Part shown: in pieces, positions 42,072 through 51,341 of the stretch | How positions within the stretch are numbered: position 1 is the stretch's first letter | How the letters are laid out: every line of letters begins with the position of its first letter | Assembly: GCF_900637195.1 (NCBI RefSeq) | Contig: NZ_LR134356.1 | Span: 2,852,001-2,916,000, forward strand | DNA length: 64,000 nt | Reading direction: 5' to 3' | From: Mycolicibacterium aurum | GTDB lineage: Bacteria; Actinomycetota; Actinomycetes; Mycobacteriales; Mycobacteriaceae | Position numbers and translations under genes: made by a program | Notes under the pieces: model-generated | The model's database searches: none | Seen by the model: only the letters and a program-made list of their open reading frames with translations | What the model was told of the DNA's origin: nothing

Positions 42072-42625
42072 CCATCCACAACAGGTTGCGGGCGATGGTC
42101 GCGATGCTGTGCGCCCTCGTCGCGCTCTCCATCGGCGTTGCGCCGGCCGCGGCCACCGATCCGCTGGACTACGTCGTGCACACCGAGCACGTTCAGGTGG
42201 GCCCCTACCCAGTGACGGTCGGGTTCACCGTGTGGCCGCTGCGTGCCATGCAGTCGTTGGATTTCACGTTCGAACCGGACGGCGGAATCGCAGGCAAGTC
42301 CGGCACCATCACGGCGATCGCTCCCGATGGACAGGCGGAGGCGGATCGACTGTCCCGGCATCCCCGCAATCGCGAAGTGTGGGGCCTTGACGTGGAGTCG
42401 CTCAATTCCCCGGGGACGTGGACGCTGCGGTTCACGATCGACGGTCCGCAGGGCGAAGGCACCGGCGACCTGACCGTCGACGTGCTTACACAGCCAGGAC
42501 CTCCGCTGGTGCTGAGCTGGTTCGTCGGACTCACCCCGCTGGCGCTGACGTTGGTGTTCTTCGCCGTGGTCTGGATACGTACCGGAGCGTCGACGCGAAG
42601 CCATAGTGGCTCGCGAGATGAATGA
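42068..42625 (+). CDS. Exported protein with C-terminal membrane anchor
   Basis: 185 aa. The signal peptide is MVAMLCALVALSIGVAPAAA (cleavage near AAA|TDP), the beta-sandwich-like domain includes YPVTVGFTVWPLRAMQSLDF and TWTLRFTIDGPQG, and the C-terminal transmembrane helix is LSWFVGLTPLALTLVFFAVVW followed by a short basic tail. The topology is like CopC-like or FixH-like envelope proteins, without the His/Met clusters. ATG 42068 overlaps the stop of the polytopic protein gene (ATGA). It closes the four-gene unit. Confidence 0.8.
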   Translation: MTIHNRLRAMVAMLCALVALSIGVAPAAATDPLDYVVHTEHVQVGPYPVTVGFTVWPLRAMQSLDFTFEPDGGIAGKSGTITAIAPDGQAEADRLSRHPRNREVWGLDVESLNSPGTWTLRFTIDGPQGEGTGDLTVDVLTQPGPPLVLSWFVGLTPLALTLVFFAVVWIRTGASTRSHSGSRDE

Positions 42626-42814
42626 TGTTGAGCACTAGCGTTATTCGACATACGCATTTGATCCACCCGGCTGTGTTCGCGTGCGTGCGAGTCGGTAGCC
42701 GCGCGTCTAGTGTTCGGCCAGATCGTCAGGGCGCTCACCGAGGCCGACGTTGGGGTCTGACCACTCGCAGTGGCCTGACTGCTCGGGGAACACCGCCAGG
42801 GTGGACACTATGAC

Positions 42815-43366
42815 GTGGCCCTTTCTGCGACGGTGTTCAAAGTCGAACTTGGCGTTTCCGACGTCGATCATGGTTACTACGCCGATCACACGCTGACCGT
42901 GGCCCGTCATCCCAGTGAGACCGATGAGCGGATGGTGGTGCGGTTGTTGGCGTTCGGGCTGCGCGCACACCGGCTCAGCGACGTTGACGGTGAGTTGGCG
43001 TTCGGCGCCGGTCTGTCCACCCCTGGCGTACCGGACTTACGGCTCGCCGACTACACGGGCCGGATCCTGGAATGGATCAACGTCGGCCAGCCTGACGAAC
43101 GCGTCTTGGGCAAGGCGGCCAGCCAGGCCGATCAGGTGCTGCTGTTCCCGTTCGCCGCCGGCGTGGCCACCTGGTGGCGCACCGTGGGACCGAAAGTGGC
43201 TGGGCTCGCGAACCTGTCGGTGGTGCAGATACCGCACCCGCCGGTGCAGCAACTGGCCCAGGCTGTCGATCGACGGTTTTCGGCGCAGGTGATGGTGATG
43301 GAAGGCCAGGTGACCATGACCGTGGGCGGAGTCGACGTCACCTTCACGCCCGAGCCGTTGGAGTGA
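42815..43366 (+). CDS. yaeQ: YaeQ-family protein
   Basis: 183-aa protein that matches YaeQ along its length as I remember it: MALSATVFKVEL, LTVARHPSETDERMVVRLLA, WINVGQPDERVLGKAASQAD, and LANLSVVQI. The fold is a PD-(D/E)XK nuclease-like domain; the biochemical role is not established. Its start is GTG 42815, giving the conserved MALSAT beginning. It stands alone between the envelope cluster and the GAF protein gene. Confidence 0.92.
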   Translation: MALSATVFKVELGVSDVDHGYYADHTLTVARHPSETDERMVVRLLAFGLRAHRLSDVDGELAFGAGLSTPGVPDLRLADYTGRILEWINVGQPDERVLGKAASQADQVLLFPFAAGVATWWRTVGPKVAGLANLSVVQIPHPPVQQLAQAVDRRFSAQVMVMEGQVTMTVGGVDVTFTPEPLE

Positions 43367-43521
43367 ACGTCTGAGCCCGACGTGCTTGGTCGATGGCCCT
43401 CAGCGCCCTTGCCGACACCGCTGCTCCCCCCGTTTTCGGACTAGGCAGGGTTGGTGTGTCCTGGAGATCAGCTCGCGCGCAATCGTTGTCCGCCAGCGCT
43501 CGGGTGACGATAATCGGGGCC

Positions 43522-44025
43522 ATGTCCCCAGCTGAGCCTTTCGCAACAGATTCCACTCCGGCGCTGTCCTCGCTTGCCCCTCAACTCGAGGCGCTGGCTT
43601 CACGCCTGGGCGTGAAGTCCGTCCTGGTGATGCGTTCCGAACCGGACGCCATGGTGGTCGCAGCCACCGCCGGTGAGGCCACTCAGCACTACACGGTGGG
43701 CGCGGCCGGGAAGAAAGCCGGAGAGGACACCGGCCGGACACCGCTGTACTGCGAACGGGTCGTCAACACCGACGACGAGCTGTATGTCCAGGATTCGCGG
43801 GTGGATGAGACTTTCGCGGGCAACGAAGACGAGACCGAGTTCGGTCTGCACAACTATCTGGGTCTGGCGGTGCACGACAACGACGGTCACGTGGTGGGGA
43901 CGGTCTGCGTGCTCGACGACACTGCACGTGAGTACTCGGACGAGGAACGCGCCGAGTTGCGCAAGGTGCGGGCCGAAGTCGAGGAGATCGTGGCGAAGGA
44001 CGCCGGCGCCCTCGGTCACGACTGA
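43522..44025 (+). CDS. GAF-domain protein
   Basis: 167 aa, a single GAF domain: LEALASRLGVKSVLVMRSEP, an LYCERVVNTDDELYVQDSRV core, and LGLAVHDNDGHVVGTVCVLD, ending in a charged helix. No kinase, cyclase or helix-turn-helix is attached. Such free-standing GAF proteins bind small ligands or act as methionine sulfoxide reductases (fRMsr), but the paired cysteines of fRMsr are not all present. ATG 43522 is chosen because the 43 codons before it look non-coding. Confidence 0.85.
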   Translation: MSPAEPFATDSTPALSSLAPQLEALASRLGVKSVLVMRSEPDAMVVAATAGEATQHYTVGAAGKKAGEDTGRTPLYCERVVNTDDELYVQDSRVDETFAGNEDETEFGLHNYLGLAVHDNDGHVVGTVCVLDDTAREYSDEERAELRKVRAEVEEIVAKDAGALGHD

Positions 44026-44429
44026 GCGGTATAAGGGCCGGCAGTGGCCTTCGTGTGCGATGAGCCGCGCCGTCAACTTCACTACCCCAACGAGCCGCGC
44101 GATCAGCAATCGATGAACCGGTCGGCACGTTCGCATTTTGGCGTCGGCAGTAACTGAGAGCACGCGAACCGTAGCCACGGTCCCGAAAGCACCGGGGTGG
44201 TTTCGACGCCACGCCGAGCAGTCGGGACGGGCCGCTCCCCCGTCGCTTCTCGTCTGACCGACCACGGGCGGGCTGAGCTGCGTGAGAGCTCTGGCCTGGG
44301 CACATCGCACGACCGGTTCATATTTCACACGGGCGTAACGCTCTATGCTTGACCGCAACTATTTTATATTCTATACCTGAGCCAGTGCCGTCTTCCCTGG
44401 GCTGCACACCCCGACACAGGAGACGTCTC
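44026..44429. other. 404-bp region before the amino acid ABC transporter
   Basis: No gene is supported. The last 80 bp are AT-rich and contain a promoter-like pair (TTGACC 44349, TATACC 44372). The first 300 bp show no clear repeat or hairpin; the open frames there do not resemble any protein. Confidence 0.6.
44349..44377 (+). promoter_or_regulatory. SigA-like promoter of the ABC transporter operon
   Basis: TTGACC (44349-44354), 17 bp, then TATACC (44372-44377), in an AT-rich patch (ATTTTATATTCTATAC). It lies 52 bp before the GTG of the substrate-binding lipoprotein. Confidence 0.6.
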
Positions 44430-45326
44430 GTGCACATTTCGAAGATGGTGACCGTGGTCGTCGCTGCTGCACTCGCCATCGGCTCCAGTGCCTGCTCGGC
44501 TGAGGAATCGGTGAACAACGCTGCGACCAGCGACCTCGCGATCGACAAGACGACGTGCGAGTCGCTGGCCCAGAAGTATCCCGGACTCAACGGCAAGGAG
44601 CTGACAGTCGGGATCTCGCCGGCGCCCGCGAACTATTCGACGTCGGACCCGAAGAACCCGGCCAACGTCATCGGGATCGAACCGGACTTATTGAATGCGG
44701 CCGGACAGTGCCTCGGTTTCACCACCACGTACTCCAAGCTGGACTTCGCCGGGCTCGTGCCGGCACTGCAGTCCGGCCGCATCGATCTGGTGGCGGCCGG
44801 GATGTACTCCTCGGAAGAGCGGGTCAAGCAGGTGGACTTCGTGGACTACATGAAGGCCAGTGAGGCGGCGCTCGTCGCCGCCGGGAACCCGAAGAAGATC
44901 GAAAGCCTGGCCGATGTCTGCGGGAACACCGCCGCGCTGGTGGTCGGAACGGTCGAGAACGCGATCCTGGAGAAGCAGAGCAAGGACTGCGAGGCGTCCG
45001 GGAGCGCGCCACTCAAGACGCTGAACTTTCCGAGTATCGACCGCGCGCAGAGTGCGTTGGCGCAGGGTGAAGCCGACATCGTGCTGACCGATGCAGGCGT
45101 CACGGCGTATCTCGCCGAGCGCGCCCCGGATAAACTGGCCGTCGGCTTCGACCTGCCGACCGACTTCCACTTCGGTTTCGGCGTCAGCAAGAACGCCACC
45201 GAGCTGCGGGACGGGCTGAACGCGGCGCTGGGGCAGATGTACGCCGACGGCGGCCTGCAGAAAGCGATGAAGCGCTGGGGCTTCTCCCCCAACCAGGAGC
45301 TCCAGCCCGCCGTCGTCACCAGCTGA
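44430..45326 (+). CDS. Polar amino acid ABC transporter substrate-binding lipoprotein
   Basis: 298 aa. The lipobox ends at C22 (LAIGSSAC), so it is a lipoprotein. The family-3 solute-binding fold is visible: [58 protein letters not shown], and [18 protein letters not shown] 44430 is preceded by CAGGAG with good spacing. The fused permease-ATPase follows 13 bp later. Family-3 proteins bind amino acids, opines or ectoine; the specific ligand is not evident. Confidence 0.92.
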   Translation: MHISKMVTVVVAAALAIGSSACSAEESVNNAATSDLAIDKTTCESLAQKYPGLNGKELTVGISPAPANYSTSDPKNPANVIGIEPDLLNAAGQCLGFTTTYSKLDFAGLVPALQSGRIDLVAAGMYSSEERVKQVDFVDYMKASEAALVAAGNPKKIESLADVCGNTAALVVGTVENAILEKQSKDCEASGSAPLKTLNFPSIDRAQSALAQGEADIVLTDAGVTAYLAERAPDKLAVGFDLPTDFHFGFGVSKNATELRDGLNAALGQMYADGGLQKAMKRWGFSPNQELQPAVVTS

Positions 45327-45339
45327 TCGCGAGCCTCAC

Positions 45340-46980
45340 ATGACGAAATTCCTGGATTACCTGGTCGATCCGTTCCTGTGGCGTGGCCTGCTGGTGGCCA
45401 TCCAGATCACCGTCGTCTCCATGGGCCTGGCTCTGATTCTCGGGCTCATGCTGGCCTTGATGCGGGAGTCGCGCCATGCAGTGCTGCGGCTGCCCGCGGC
45501 GTTCTACACGTGGCTGATGCGTGGCACGCCGCTGCTGCTGCAGTTGGTCTTCCTCTACACGGCATTGCCGAGCATGGGGATCAGCCTCGGTCCCGTCGTC
45601 ACGGCGATGATCGGGTTCACGATGAACGAGGCAGCCTTCTCCGGCGAGATCATCCGCGGCGGCATCAAGTCGGTGGGCAAATCCCAACTGGTGGCGGCGA
45701 GTTCGCTCGGCATGGGACCGGTGCTCACGCTGCGTCGCGTGATCATGCCGCAAGCGCTGCGTGCGATCGTGCCTGCGCTCGGCAACGACGCGATCTCGAT
45801 GCTCAAGTTCACCTCGCTGGCCTCGGTCATCGCCGTCAACGAACTCACCCTGCGGTCCCAGACCATCGTGGCGACCAACTTCGAATTCTTCCCGGTGTTC
45901 CTGGCCGCCGGCGCGATGTATCTCGCCGCCACCACCGTCATGGGGTTCGGACAGTCGGCGCTGGAACGCAGGTTCGCGCCCGACCGGCCCACCACTCCGC
46001 AGGCGGGGTTCTGGGCACGTGCGGTCGGACTCCCCCTGCGCCGCCCCAAGGATGGCGCAGCCGCCGCGTCCACCCCGGAACCGGACAGCAACACCACGTC
46101 ACCGAGTGACGAAAAGGGCTCCACTGCACAGGAATCTGTCGCGAAGACCGGCGTCGCCGACCTGATCGCCGCGCAGGCGAGGGTGCCGTCGGACAGGGCC
46201 GACGACGCTCACTTCGTCTCCTGCCGCAACGTGCACAAGGCCTACGAGGGACGCGAGATCCTCACGGGCGTCGACCTCGACGTCCGCCAGGGCGAGGTCG
46301 TCGTGCTGATGGGGCCAAGCGGGTCGGGTAAGAGCACCATGCTGCGGCTTATCAATCACCTCGAGGACGTCGACGACGGAGAGGTACTCGTCGACGGGCG
46401 CCACGTCGGCTACGAGCTCAAGGACGGCACGCTGCGGCCCGTGAGCCGGCTCTCCCAGGCGCGGGCCGACGCCCGCATCGGCATGGTGTTCCAGCACTTC
46501 AACCTGTTCGACCATCTGACGGTGCTCGACAACATCTGCATCGCCCCGGTGCGGGTTTACGGCCGGGATCCCAAAGAGACGCGCGAGCTCGCCCTGGCAC
46601 TGCTGCGCGACGTCGGCCTCGAGCGACACGCACACCACCTGCCGCACCGGCTCTCGGGCGGGCAGCAGCAGCGGGTCGCGATCGCGCGCGCCCTGGCCAT
46701 CGCGCCCAAGCTGATGCTCTTCGACGAACCCACCTCAGCTCTGGACCCCGAGCTGGTCGGCGAAGTGCTGCAGGTGATCCGGCGTCTGGCCGAGGCCGGG
46801 ATGACGATGCTGGTCGTCACGCACGAGGTGCGCTTCGCCCGCGAGGTCGCTGACCGCGTGGTGTTCATGGATGGGGGCAAGGTCGTCGAGCAGGGATCGC
46901 CCGAAGACGTTCTCGACCGACCCACGCAGCCGCGCACCCAGCGGTTCCTCAACCTCGTGGCCCAGACCGGAGGTGCCTGA
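45340..46980 (+). CDS. Fused ABC permease-ATPase for polar amino acids
   Basis: 546-aa protein joining the two halves that are usually separate (GlnP-like permease and GlnQ-like ATPase). Residues 1-225 hold about five transmembrane segments with the EAA-type loop ([21 protein letters not shown]). A low-complexity linker rich in Ser, Thr, Pro and Asp lies at about 226-290, then the ATPase: Walker [10 protein letters not shown] (325-333), Q-loop [14 protein letters not shown], signature LSGGQQQR (438-445), and Walker B LMLFDEP. One protein per half suggests a homodimer with a single kind of permease. It follows the binding protein and is 40 bp before the BVMO gene. Confidence 0.92.
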   Translation: MTKFLDYLVDPFLWRGLLVAIQITVVSMGLALILGLMLALMRESRHAVLRLPAAFYTWLMRGTPLLLQLVFLYTALPSMGISLGPVVTAMIGFTMNEAAFSGEIIRGGIKSVGKSQLVAASSLGMGPVLTLRRVIMPQALRAIVPALGNDAISMLKFTSLASVIAVNELTLRSQTIVATNFEFFPVFLAAGAMYLAATTVMGFGQSALERRFAPDRPTTPQAGFWARAVGLPLRRPKDGAAAASTPEPDSNTTSPSDEKGSTAQESVAKTGVADLIAAQARVPSDRADDAHFVSCRNVHKAYEGREILTGVDLDVRQGEVVVLMGPSGSGKSTMLRLINHLEDVDDGEVLVDGRHVGYELKDGTLRPVSRLSQARADARIGMVFQHFNLFDHLTVLDNICIAPVRVYGRDPKETRELALALLRDVGLERHAHHLPHRLSGGQQQRVAIARALAIAPKLMLFDEPTSALDPELVGEVLQVIRRLAEAGMTMLVVTHEVRFAREVADRVVFMDGGKVVEQGSPEDVLDRPTQPRTQRFLNLVAQTGGA

Positions 46981-47020
46981 GCCCGTCATGCCCATCGGTG
47001 AGTCAGTCAGGAGCGCATCC

Positions 47021-48475
47021 ATGTCCGTGGCCAGCCCGCCCCGCGTCGCGATCATCGGCGCCGGCTTCGCCGGCATCGTCACCGCCATCAAACTGCAGCG
47101 GGCCGGGATCGACTACGTGATCTTCGAGCGTTCCGAGGGCGTCGGCGGAACCTGGTGGGAGAACCGCTATCCGGGCGCGGAGACCGACGCCGCGTCGCAC
47201 CTGTACGCCTACTCGTTCGCGCCGTACGACTGGAGCCGCACCCACGTCCGCCGCGCCGAGATCCAGGAGTACCTCGAGCACGTGGCCGAGTCGTTCGGCG
47301 TCATGGACTCGATCCGCTTCAAGGAGACCGTGGATTCCGTGACGTGGGACGACGCGCGCTGCGAGTACGTCGTGCAGACCGCCGCGGGCGAGAGTGAGCG
47401 GTTCGCCTTCGTGGTGTCCGCCGTCGGCCTGTTCGCCTCCCCCAAGTTCCCGGTGTGGCCCGGGCTCGAGGACTTCAGCGGCGAGGTGGTGCACACCGCC
47501 GAGTGGGACGAGGCGCTCGACGTCACGGGCAAGAACGTCGCCGTGGTCGGAACCGGGTCCAGCGCCGCGCAGGTGGTGCCCACGGTGGCGCCGCACGCCC
47601 GGTCCGTCACCGTCTACCAGCGCCAGCCCGGATGGGTACTGCCCAAGGGGGACCGCGACTTCGCCGCGTGGGAGCGGCGGCTCTTCTCCGTGCCACTCAC
47701 TCAGCGCCTGAACCGGATTCGCCTCTACGTGCGTCAGGAGCGCCGCGAATGGCACGGCGCGGTGTTCCGCGCCGGCAGCAGGATGAACCGGCGCTGGGAG
47801 AACAAGGCCCGCAGCTACCTGGCCGAGGTGTTCGCCGAGCGCCCCGACCTCGCCGAGGCGCTGCTGCCCGACTACCCGTTCGCCGGAAAACGGACGGTGG
47901 TCACCAGCGACTTCTACCCGTCGCTGCTGCGCGACGACGTGCACCTGGTGCCGAAAGCCGTGGTCTCGTGCACGAGCACCGGGATCATCGACAGCGACGG
48001 CGACGAGCGCAAGGCCGACGTATTGGTGCTGGCCACCGGCTACGAGGCGACGAGATTCCTTGCTTCGCTGCAGGTTCGGGGCCCCAACGGGGCCGACCTG
48101 AACACCGTGTGGGGACCCGACCCGTACGCGCTGGCGGGGCTGATGGTCCCCGGGTTCCCGAACTTCTTCATCATGTACGGCCCCAACACCAACGGCGGGC
48201 TCACGGTCTCGAACTTCGAGCACGAGGCGGACTTCATCGTCACGCAGATCACGCGCGTGCTGCGGAAGGGCAAGTCCCAGGTGGACGCGCGTGGCAGCGT
48301 GGTGAGCGCGTACAACCGATGGGTTCAGCACCGCATCAGCAGCACCGCCTGGGTCGACGGCAGTAACTACTTCGCCTCGTCCACCGGCCGGATCGTGACG
48401 CAGTGGCCGGAGGGCGCCGCGGTGTACGCCCTGATGCTGTTGATGCTCAGGCGGCTCGGCACGCGAGTGTCCTGA
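47021..48475 (+). CDS. Type I Baeyer-Villiger monooxygenase-like flavoprotein
   Basis: 484 aa. FAD motif GAGFAG (13-18), fingerprint FSGEVVHTAEWD (152-163; FxGxxxHxxxW followed by D in place of P), and NADP motif GTGSSA (177-182). The D variant is common in BVMOs and related FMO-type enzymes. ATG 47021 is preceded by AGGAG at 47009-47013; ATG 46988 lacks such a site. It comes after the ABC transporter and 20 bp before the lactonase-like gene; oxidation of a cyclic ketone to a lactone and its hydrolysis would link the two. Confidence 0.9.
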   Translation: MSVASPPRVAIIGAGFAGIVTAIKLQRAGIDYVIFERSEGVGGTWWENRYPGAETDAASHLYAYSFAPYDWSRTHVRRAEIQEYLEHVAESFGVMDSIRFKETVDSVTWDDARCEYVVQTAAGESERFAFVVSAVGLFASPKFPVWPGLEDFSGEVVHTAEWDEALDVTGKNVAVVGTGSSAAQVVPTVAPHARSVTVYQRQPGWVLPKGDRDFAAWERRLFSVPLTQRLNRIRLYVRQERREWHGAVFRAGSRMNRRWENKARSYLAEVFAERPDLAEALLPDYPFAGKRTVVTSDFYPSLLRDDVHLVPKAVVSCTSTGIIDSDGDERKADVLVLATGYEATRFLASLQVRGPNGADLNTVWGPDPYALAGLMVPGFPNFFIMYGPNTNGGLTVSNFEHEADFIVTQITRVLRKGKSQVDARGSVVSAYNRWVQHRISSTAWVDGSNYFASSTGRIVTQWPEGAAVYALMLLMLRRLGTRVS

Positions 48476-48495
48476 CGACGACGAAGGGCGGACCG

Positions 48496-49359
48496 ATGGC
48501 TGGTCAGGCGTCACGGATGTTCGTGCTGCAGTACGGCGCGGAACGGGTGCCTCGGTCCCTGTCGCTGCGGGACGGACCGTCCGACCTCGGGTGGGAGCCG
48601 TTGTACGGGGTGCTGGTCGACACCGCCGAAGGCTGGGTGCTGTTCGACACCGGAATGGGCCGCGCCGCCCTCGACGCCGACGAGACCCAGGACAGCTACC
48701 GGGCCGCCGCCGTGGACGCCGGTGCAGATCCGGACCGGCCCACCTGGTCGCTGCACCCCACGCCCCCCGACCCGACCCGGTGGAACTGGGGTCTCGCGGG
48801 TGATCCTCTGGTCGAGGCGCTGGCCACGGTCGGCCTCGCGGTCGGCGATCTGCACCTGGCCGTGATCAGCCATCTGCATCTGGATCATTCCGGGGGCATC
48901 CCGTTGCTGGCCGAGGCAGGTGTGCCGGTCGCAGTTCACCGGGCGGAGCTCGAGTTCGCCCAAAGTGGACGGGCCGTGTTCGAGGAAGGCTTCCACGCAC
49001 CCGATTGGTCCGATCCGCGCACGCGCTGGGAGTCCCTTGACGGCGACGCCGACGTCGCGCCCGGGGTCACCGTCCTGTCCACTCCGGGGCACACCCCGGG
49101 CCATGTCTCGCTGCTCGTCGAGCTGCCCGAGACCGGCACGTGGATCTTCGCCGCGGACGCCGCGGACCTGGGTCAGAACCTGCTCGACCGGGTGCCGTGC
49201 GGCTACTGCGCAGGCGGTTCCGTCGAGGACGAGGCTGCGGCGTCCTCGTCCCTTGAGCGGCTACTCGCCGCGGCAGCAGACGCCGATGCCCGCCTGATTC
49301 CCGGGCACGACCAGCTGATGTTCAACGCCGTACGGCACCCCCGAGCAGGCCACCGCTAG
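48496..49359 (+). CDS. MBL-fold hydrolase, N-acyl homoserine lactonase-like
   Basis: 287 aa metallo-beta-lactamase fold. The metal motif SHLHLDHSGG has H126, H128, D130 and H131, STPGHTPGHVSLLV carries the third histidine, FAADAADLGQN the bridging Asp, and IPGHDQ the last histidine. The tyrosine and loops fit the AttM/AiiA lactonase group. Its ATG lies 20 bp after the BVMO stop. A lactone from the neighbouring BVMO is as likely a substrate as a homoserine lactone. It is convergent with the GntR gene (7 bp between stops). Confidence 0.9.
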   Translation: MAGQASRMFVLQYGAERVPRSLSLRDGPSDLGWEPLYGVLVDTAEGWVLFDTGMGRAALDADETQDSYRAAAVDAGADPDRPTWSLHPTPPDPTRWNWGLAGDPLVEALATVGLAVGDLHLAVISHLHLDHSGGIPLLAEAGVPVAVHRAELEFAQSGRAVFEEGFHAPDWSDPRTRWESLDGDADVAPGVTVLSTPGHTPGHVSLLVELPETGTWIFAADAADLGQNLLDRVPCGYCAGGSVEDEAAASSSLERLLAAAADADARLIPGHDQLMFNAVRHPRAGHR

Positions 49360-49366
49360 CGCGCCG

Positions 49367-50020
49367 TCACTTCTCGAACAGCAGGGCGGCGACCGCTGTT
49401 CCGGTGTCTTCGATGTGCTGATGCGCCACGCGCTCGGCCGCGTCGGCGTCTTGTGCGCGCACGTGCTCGAGCACCTCTTCGTGGACGTGCCGCCAGTCCT
49501 CGCCGAGTTCGTGCGCGACGGTGGAGAAGTAGAACCGCGCCCGCTTCTCCAGGGCCGCCGAGGTGGTGGCGAGCACCGAGTTCCTCGCCGCGGCGCGCAG
49601 CGCGGCGTAGAAGCCGGCGCCGGAGGCACGCTCGTCGCTGGCGTCCCTGCTCTCCTTGATACGGGCGGCGAGCAGGTCGAGATCGGCGTCGGTGCGGCGC
49701 AGCGCGGCCCATCGGGCCACGACGCCCTCGACCACGGCGCGAAATTCGAAGAGCTCACCGAGTTCCTCGGCCGTCCGCTCCCGGACGTGCACACCGTGCC
49801 GCGGCTTGATGTCGACCCAGCCTGCTTCGTGCAACGATCGCAGCGCCTCGCGGACAGGGATGCGGCTCATGCCGAACTGAGCGGCCAGCACGTCGGCGTG
49901 GATCCGTTCGCCGGGCTTGAGCTCGCCCGCGATGATCGCTGTCTCCAGGGCGTCATGGACGCGGGTGGTCAGCGTGGCGTTCGCCGGGAACGCGGGCGCC
50001 GACGGCGAAGTAATGCTCAC
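49367..50020 (-). CDS. GntR-family regulator, FCD domain
   Basis: 217 aa. The N-terminal winged helix contains KPGERIHADVLAAQFGMSRI and PVREALRSLHEAGWVDIKPR, followed by a helical FCD domain. GTG 50020 is preceded by AGGAAGG; an ATG at 50056 would add 12 residues of low conservation. It is last in a leftward unit with the GGT-like and M20-like genes. GTATAC at 50089-50094 matches the core of the FadR-type operator and could mediate its own control. Confidence 0.9.
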   Translation of the reverse strand: MSITSPSAPAFPANATLTTRVHDALETAIIAGELKPGERIHADVLAAQFGMSRIPVREALRSLHEAGWVDIKPRHGVHVRERTAEELGELFEFRAVVEGVVARWAALRRTDADLDLLAARIKESRDASDERASGAGFYAALRAAARNSVLATTSAALEKRARFYFSTVAHELGEDWRHVHEEVLEHVRAQDADAAERVAHQHIEDTGTAVAALLFEK

Positions 50021-50088
50021 GGCCTTCCTGTCCTGTGGTCTCGGCCGGCTCGTCACGTTGCTGAACGAGCAAGCACACTGTTGATGAA

Positions 50089-50094
50089 GTATAC
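50089..50094. promoter_or_regulatory. GTATAC core, candidate GntR operator
   Basis: AAGTATACGA lies in the 97-bp gap between the M20-like gene and the GntR start. FadR-type regulators commonly bind GT-N(2-3)-AC centred palindromes. Only the six-base core is symmetric, so it is a weak call. Confidence 0.4.
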
Positions 50095-50117
50095 GAACCC
50101 GCGGCGCGGGACCGGCC

Positions 50118-51341
50118 TCACGGCGCGCGCAGGTACTCCACGGCGGTCAGCGCGTACAGCGCGGCGCACCGCACGACCTCGTCCTCGTCGGCGTAGTCGT
50201 CGATGCCGGCGGACCATGTCGGCTGCGGCCCGTAGCAGAGCGCCTGGACCCCCTGGCGGCGCCAGCGGCTGGCGTCGCTTGCGGGTAGTCGGATGGCGTA
50301 GGTCGGCGGGGCGTCGATGACGGCACGGGAGGCGACGTTCCAGGCGCGGGTCAGCGGTGCCTCCGGCGCGGTCCAGTTGGCGTCCCAGCCCTTGAGCCGG
50401 CGGACCCGCACCGACTCGATGTCCTTGACGGTGCTCTCGACCAGCGCCAGGGCGTCTTCCGCGGTGATGCCGGGCGGCAGTCGCAGGTCGACTTCCGCGG
50501 TGGCAGCGGTGGCCATCTGGCCGACGAAGGTGCCGGCCGACACGGTGCCGACGTTCGCCGTCAGGACCAGGCCCGGATCCGGGTCGTCACCCGACGTGGC
50601 CATCGCAGCCAACTCCGGTGGCAGCGACCCGGTCAACCCGGTGAGGTCGTCGATCTGGGCCACCGCCTGGGCGATGCGCGCCGAGGCCGAGTGGCCGCGC
50701 TGCACGGCGGACGAGTGGCCGGCCGGACCATCGGCGGTCACCGCGACCCAGAGCACGCCCTTCTCGCCGAGCGCCAGACGGCGGAAGCCGGGCCCTTCGC
50801 CGCAGATGAGTGCGTCGCCCAGCAGATCGGGGTGTTCACGCAGAAGATAGGCGGCTCCGTTGTCCCCGAAGACCACCTCGTCGCTGACCGCGGTGAACGT
50901 GATTCTGCCGCACCAGGAATCGCGATGCTCGCTGAGCAGAGCCGCGGCGGTGATCATCGCCGCCACTGCCCCCTTCATGTTTCCCATGCCCAGGCCGTAG
51001 AGCCGCCCGTCGGTGCGTGTCAGCTCCCACACCGGTTGGGTCCAGGTGGATTCGTCGCCCGGCGGCATCGTGTCGAGGTGGACGTTGAGGACGAGGTGGG
51101 GACCCGGTCGACCTGAGTCGATCTCGGCCACCACCGACGGCATGCTCGGGACCAGATGTTCCTGACGAGAGCATATTTCGCGTGCGTTGAGTGCTCGCGA
51201 CACCACGTCGGCCACCGCCCGGGTGTCTCCGTCGGGGTTCACGCTGGGAGCAGCCACCAGCTCCGCGCACAGGCTGACGATTGCCTCGCGCTGCTCCTCG
51301 GCGCTGTGCAGCAGCTGCGCCGTCAGGCCGTTGCGTCTCAT
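50118..51341 (-). CDS. M20 peptidase-family protein with altered metal-site residues
   Basis: 407 aa with the M20 layout: catalytic domain, lid domain (residues about 190-310) and catalytic domain. NVHLDTMPPG retains H88 and D90. The usual bridging Asp of GxGxxDMKG is Asn121 (GMGNMKG), and the second Glu of the DEE motif is Val156 (SDEVVF); the catalytic-base Glu155 is kept. Two ligand changes mean either a single-metal enzyme, another chemistry, or loss of activity. Start ATG 51341 overlaps the stop of the GGT-like gene (ATGA). It is paired with a GGT-like hydrolase, so it may act on N-acyl or gamma-glutamyl amides. Confidence 0.85.
   Translation of the reverse strand: MRRNGLTAQLLHSAEEQREAIVSLCAELVAAPSVNPDGDTRAVADVVSRALNAREICSRQEHLVPSMPSVVAEIDSGRPGPHLVLNVHLDTMPPGDESTWTQPVWELTRTDGRLYGLGMGNMKGAVAAMITAAALLSEHRDSWCGRITFTAVSDEVVFGDNGAAYLLREHPDLLGDALICGEGPGFRRLALGEKGVLWVAVTADGPAGHSSAVQRGHSASARIAQAVAQIDDLTGLTGSLPPELAAMATSGDDPDPGLVLTANVGTVSAGTFVGQMATAATAEVDLRLPPGITAEDALALVESTVKDIESVRVRRLKGWDANWTAPEAPLTRAWNVASRAVIDAPPTYAIRLPASDASRWRRQGVQALCYGPQPTWSAGIDDYADEDEVVRCAALYALTAVEYLRAP

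Noticed and set aside
41588..42604. Leftward open frame opposite the envelope cluster
   Set aside because: No recognisable domain; the rightward genes have signal peptides, helices and coupled starts.
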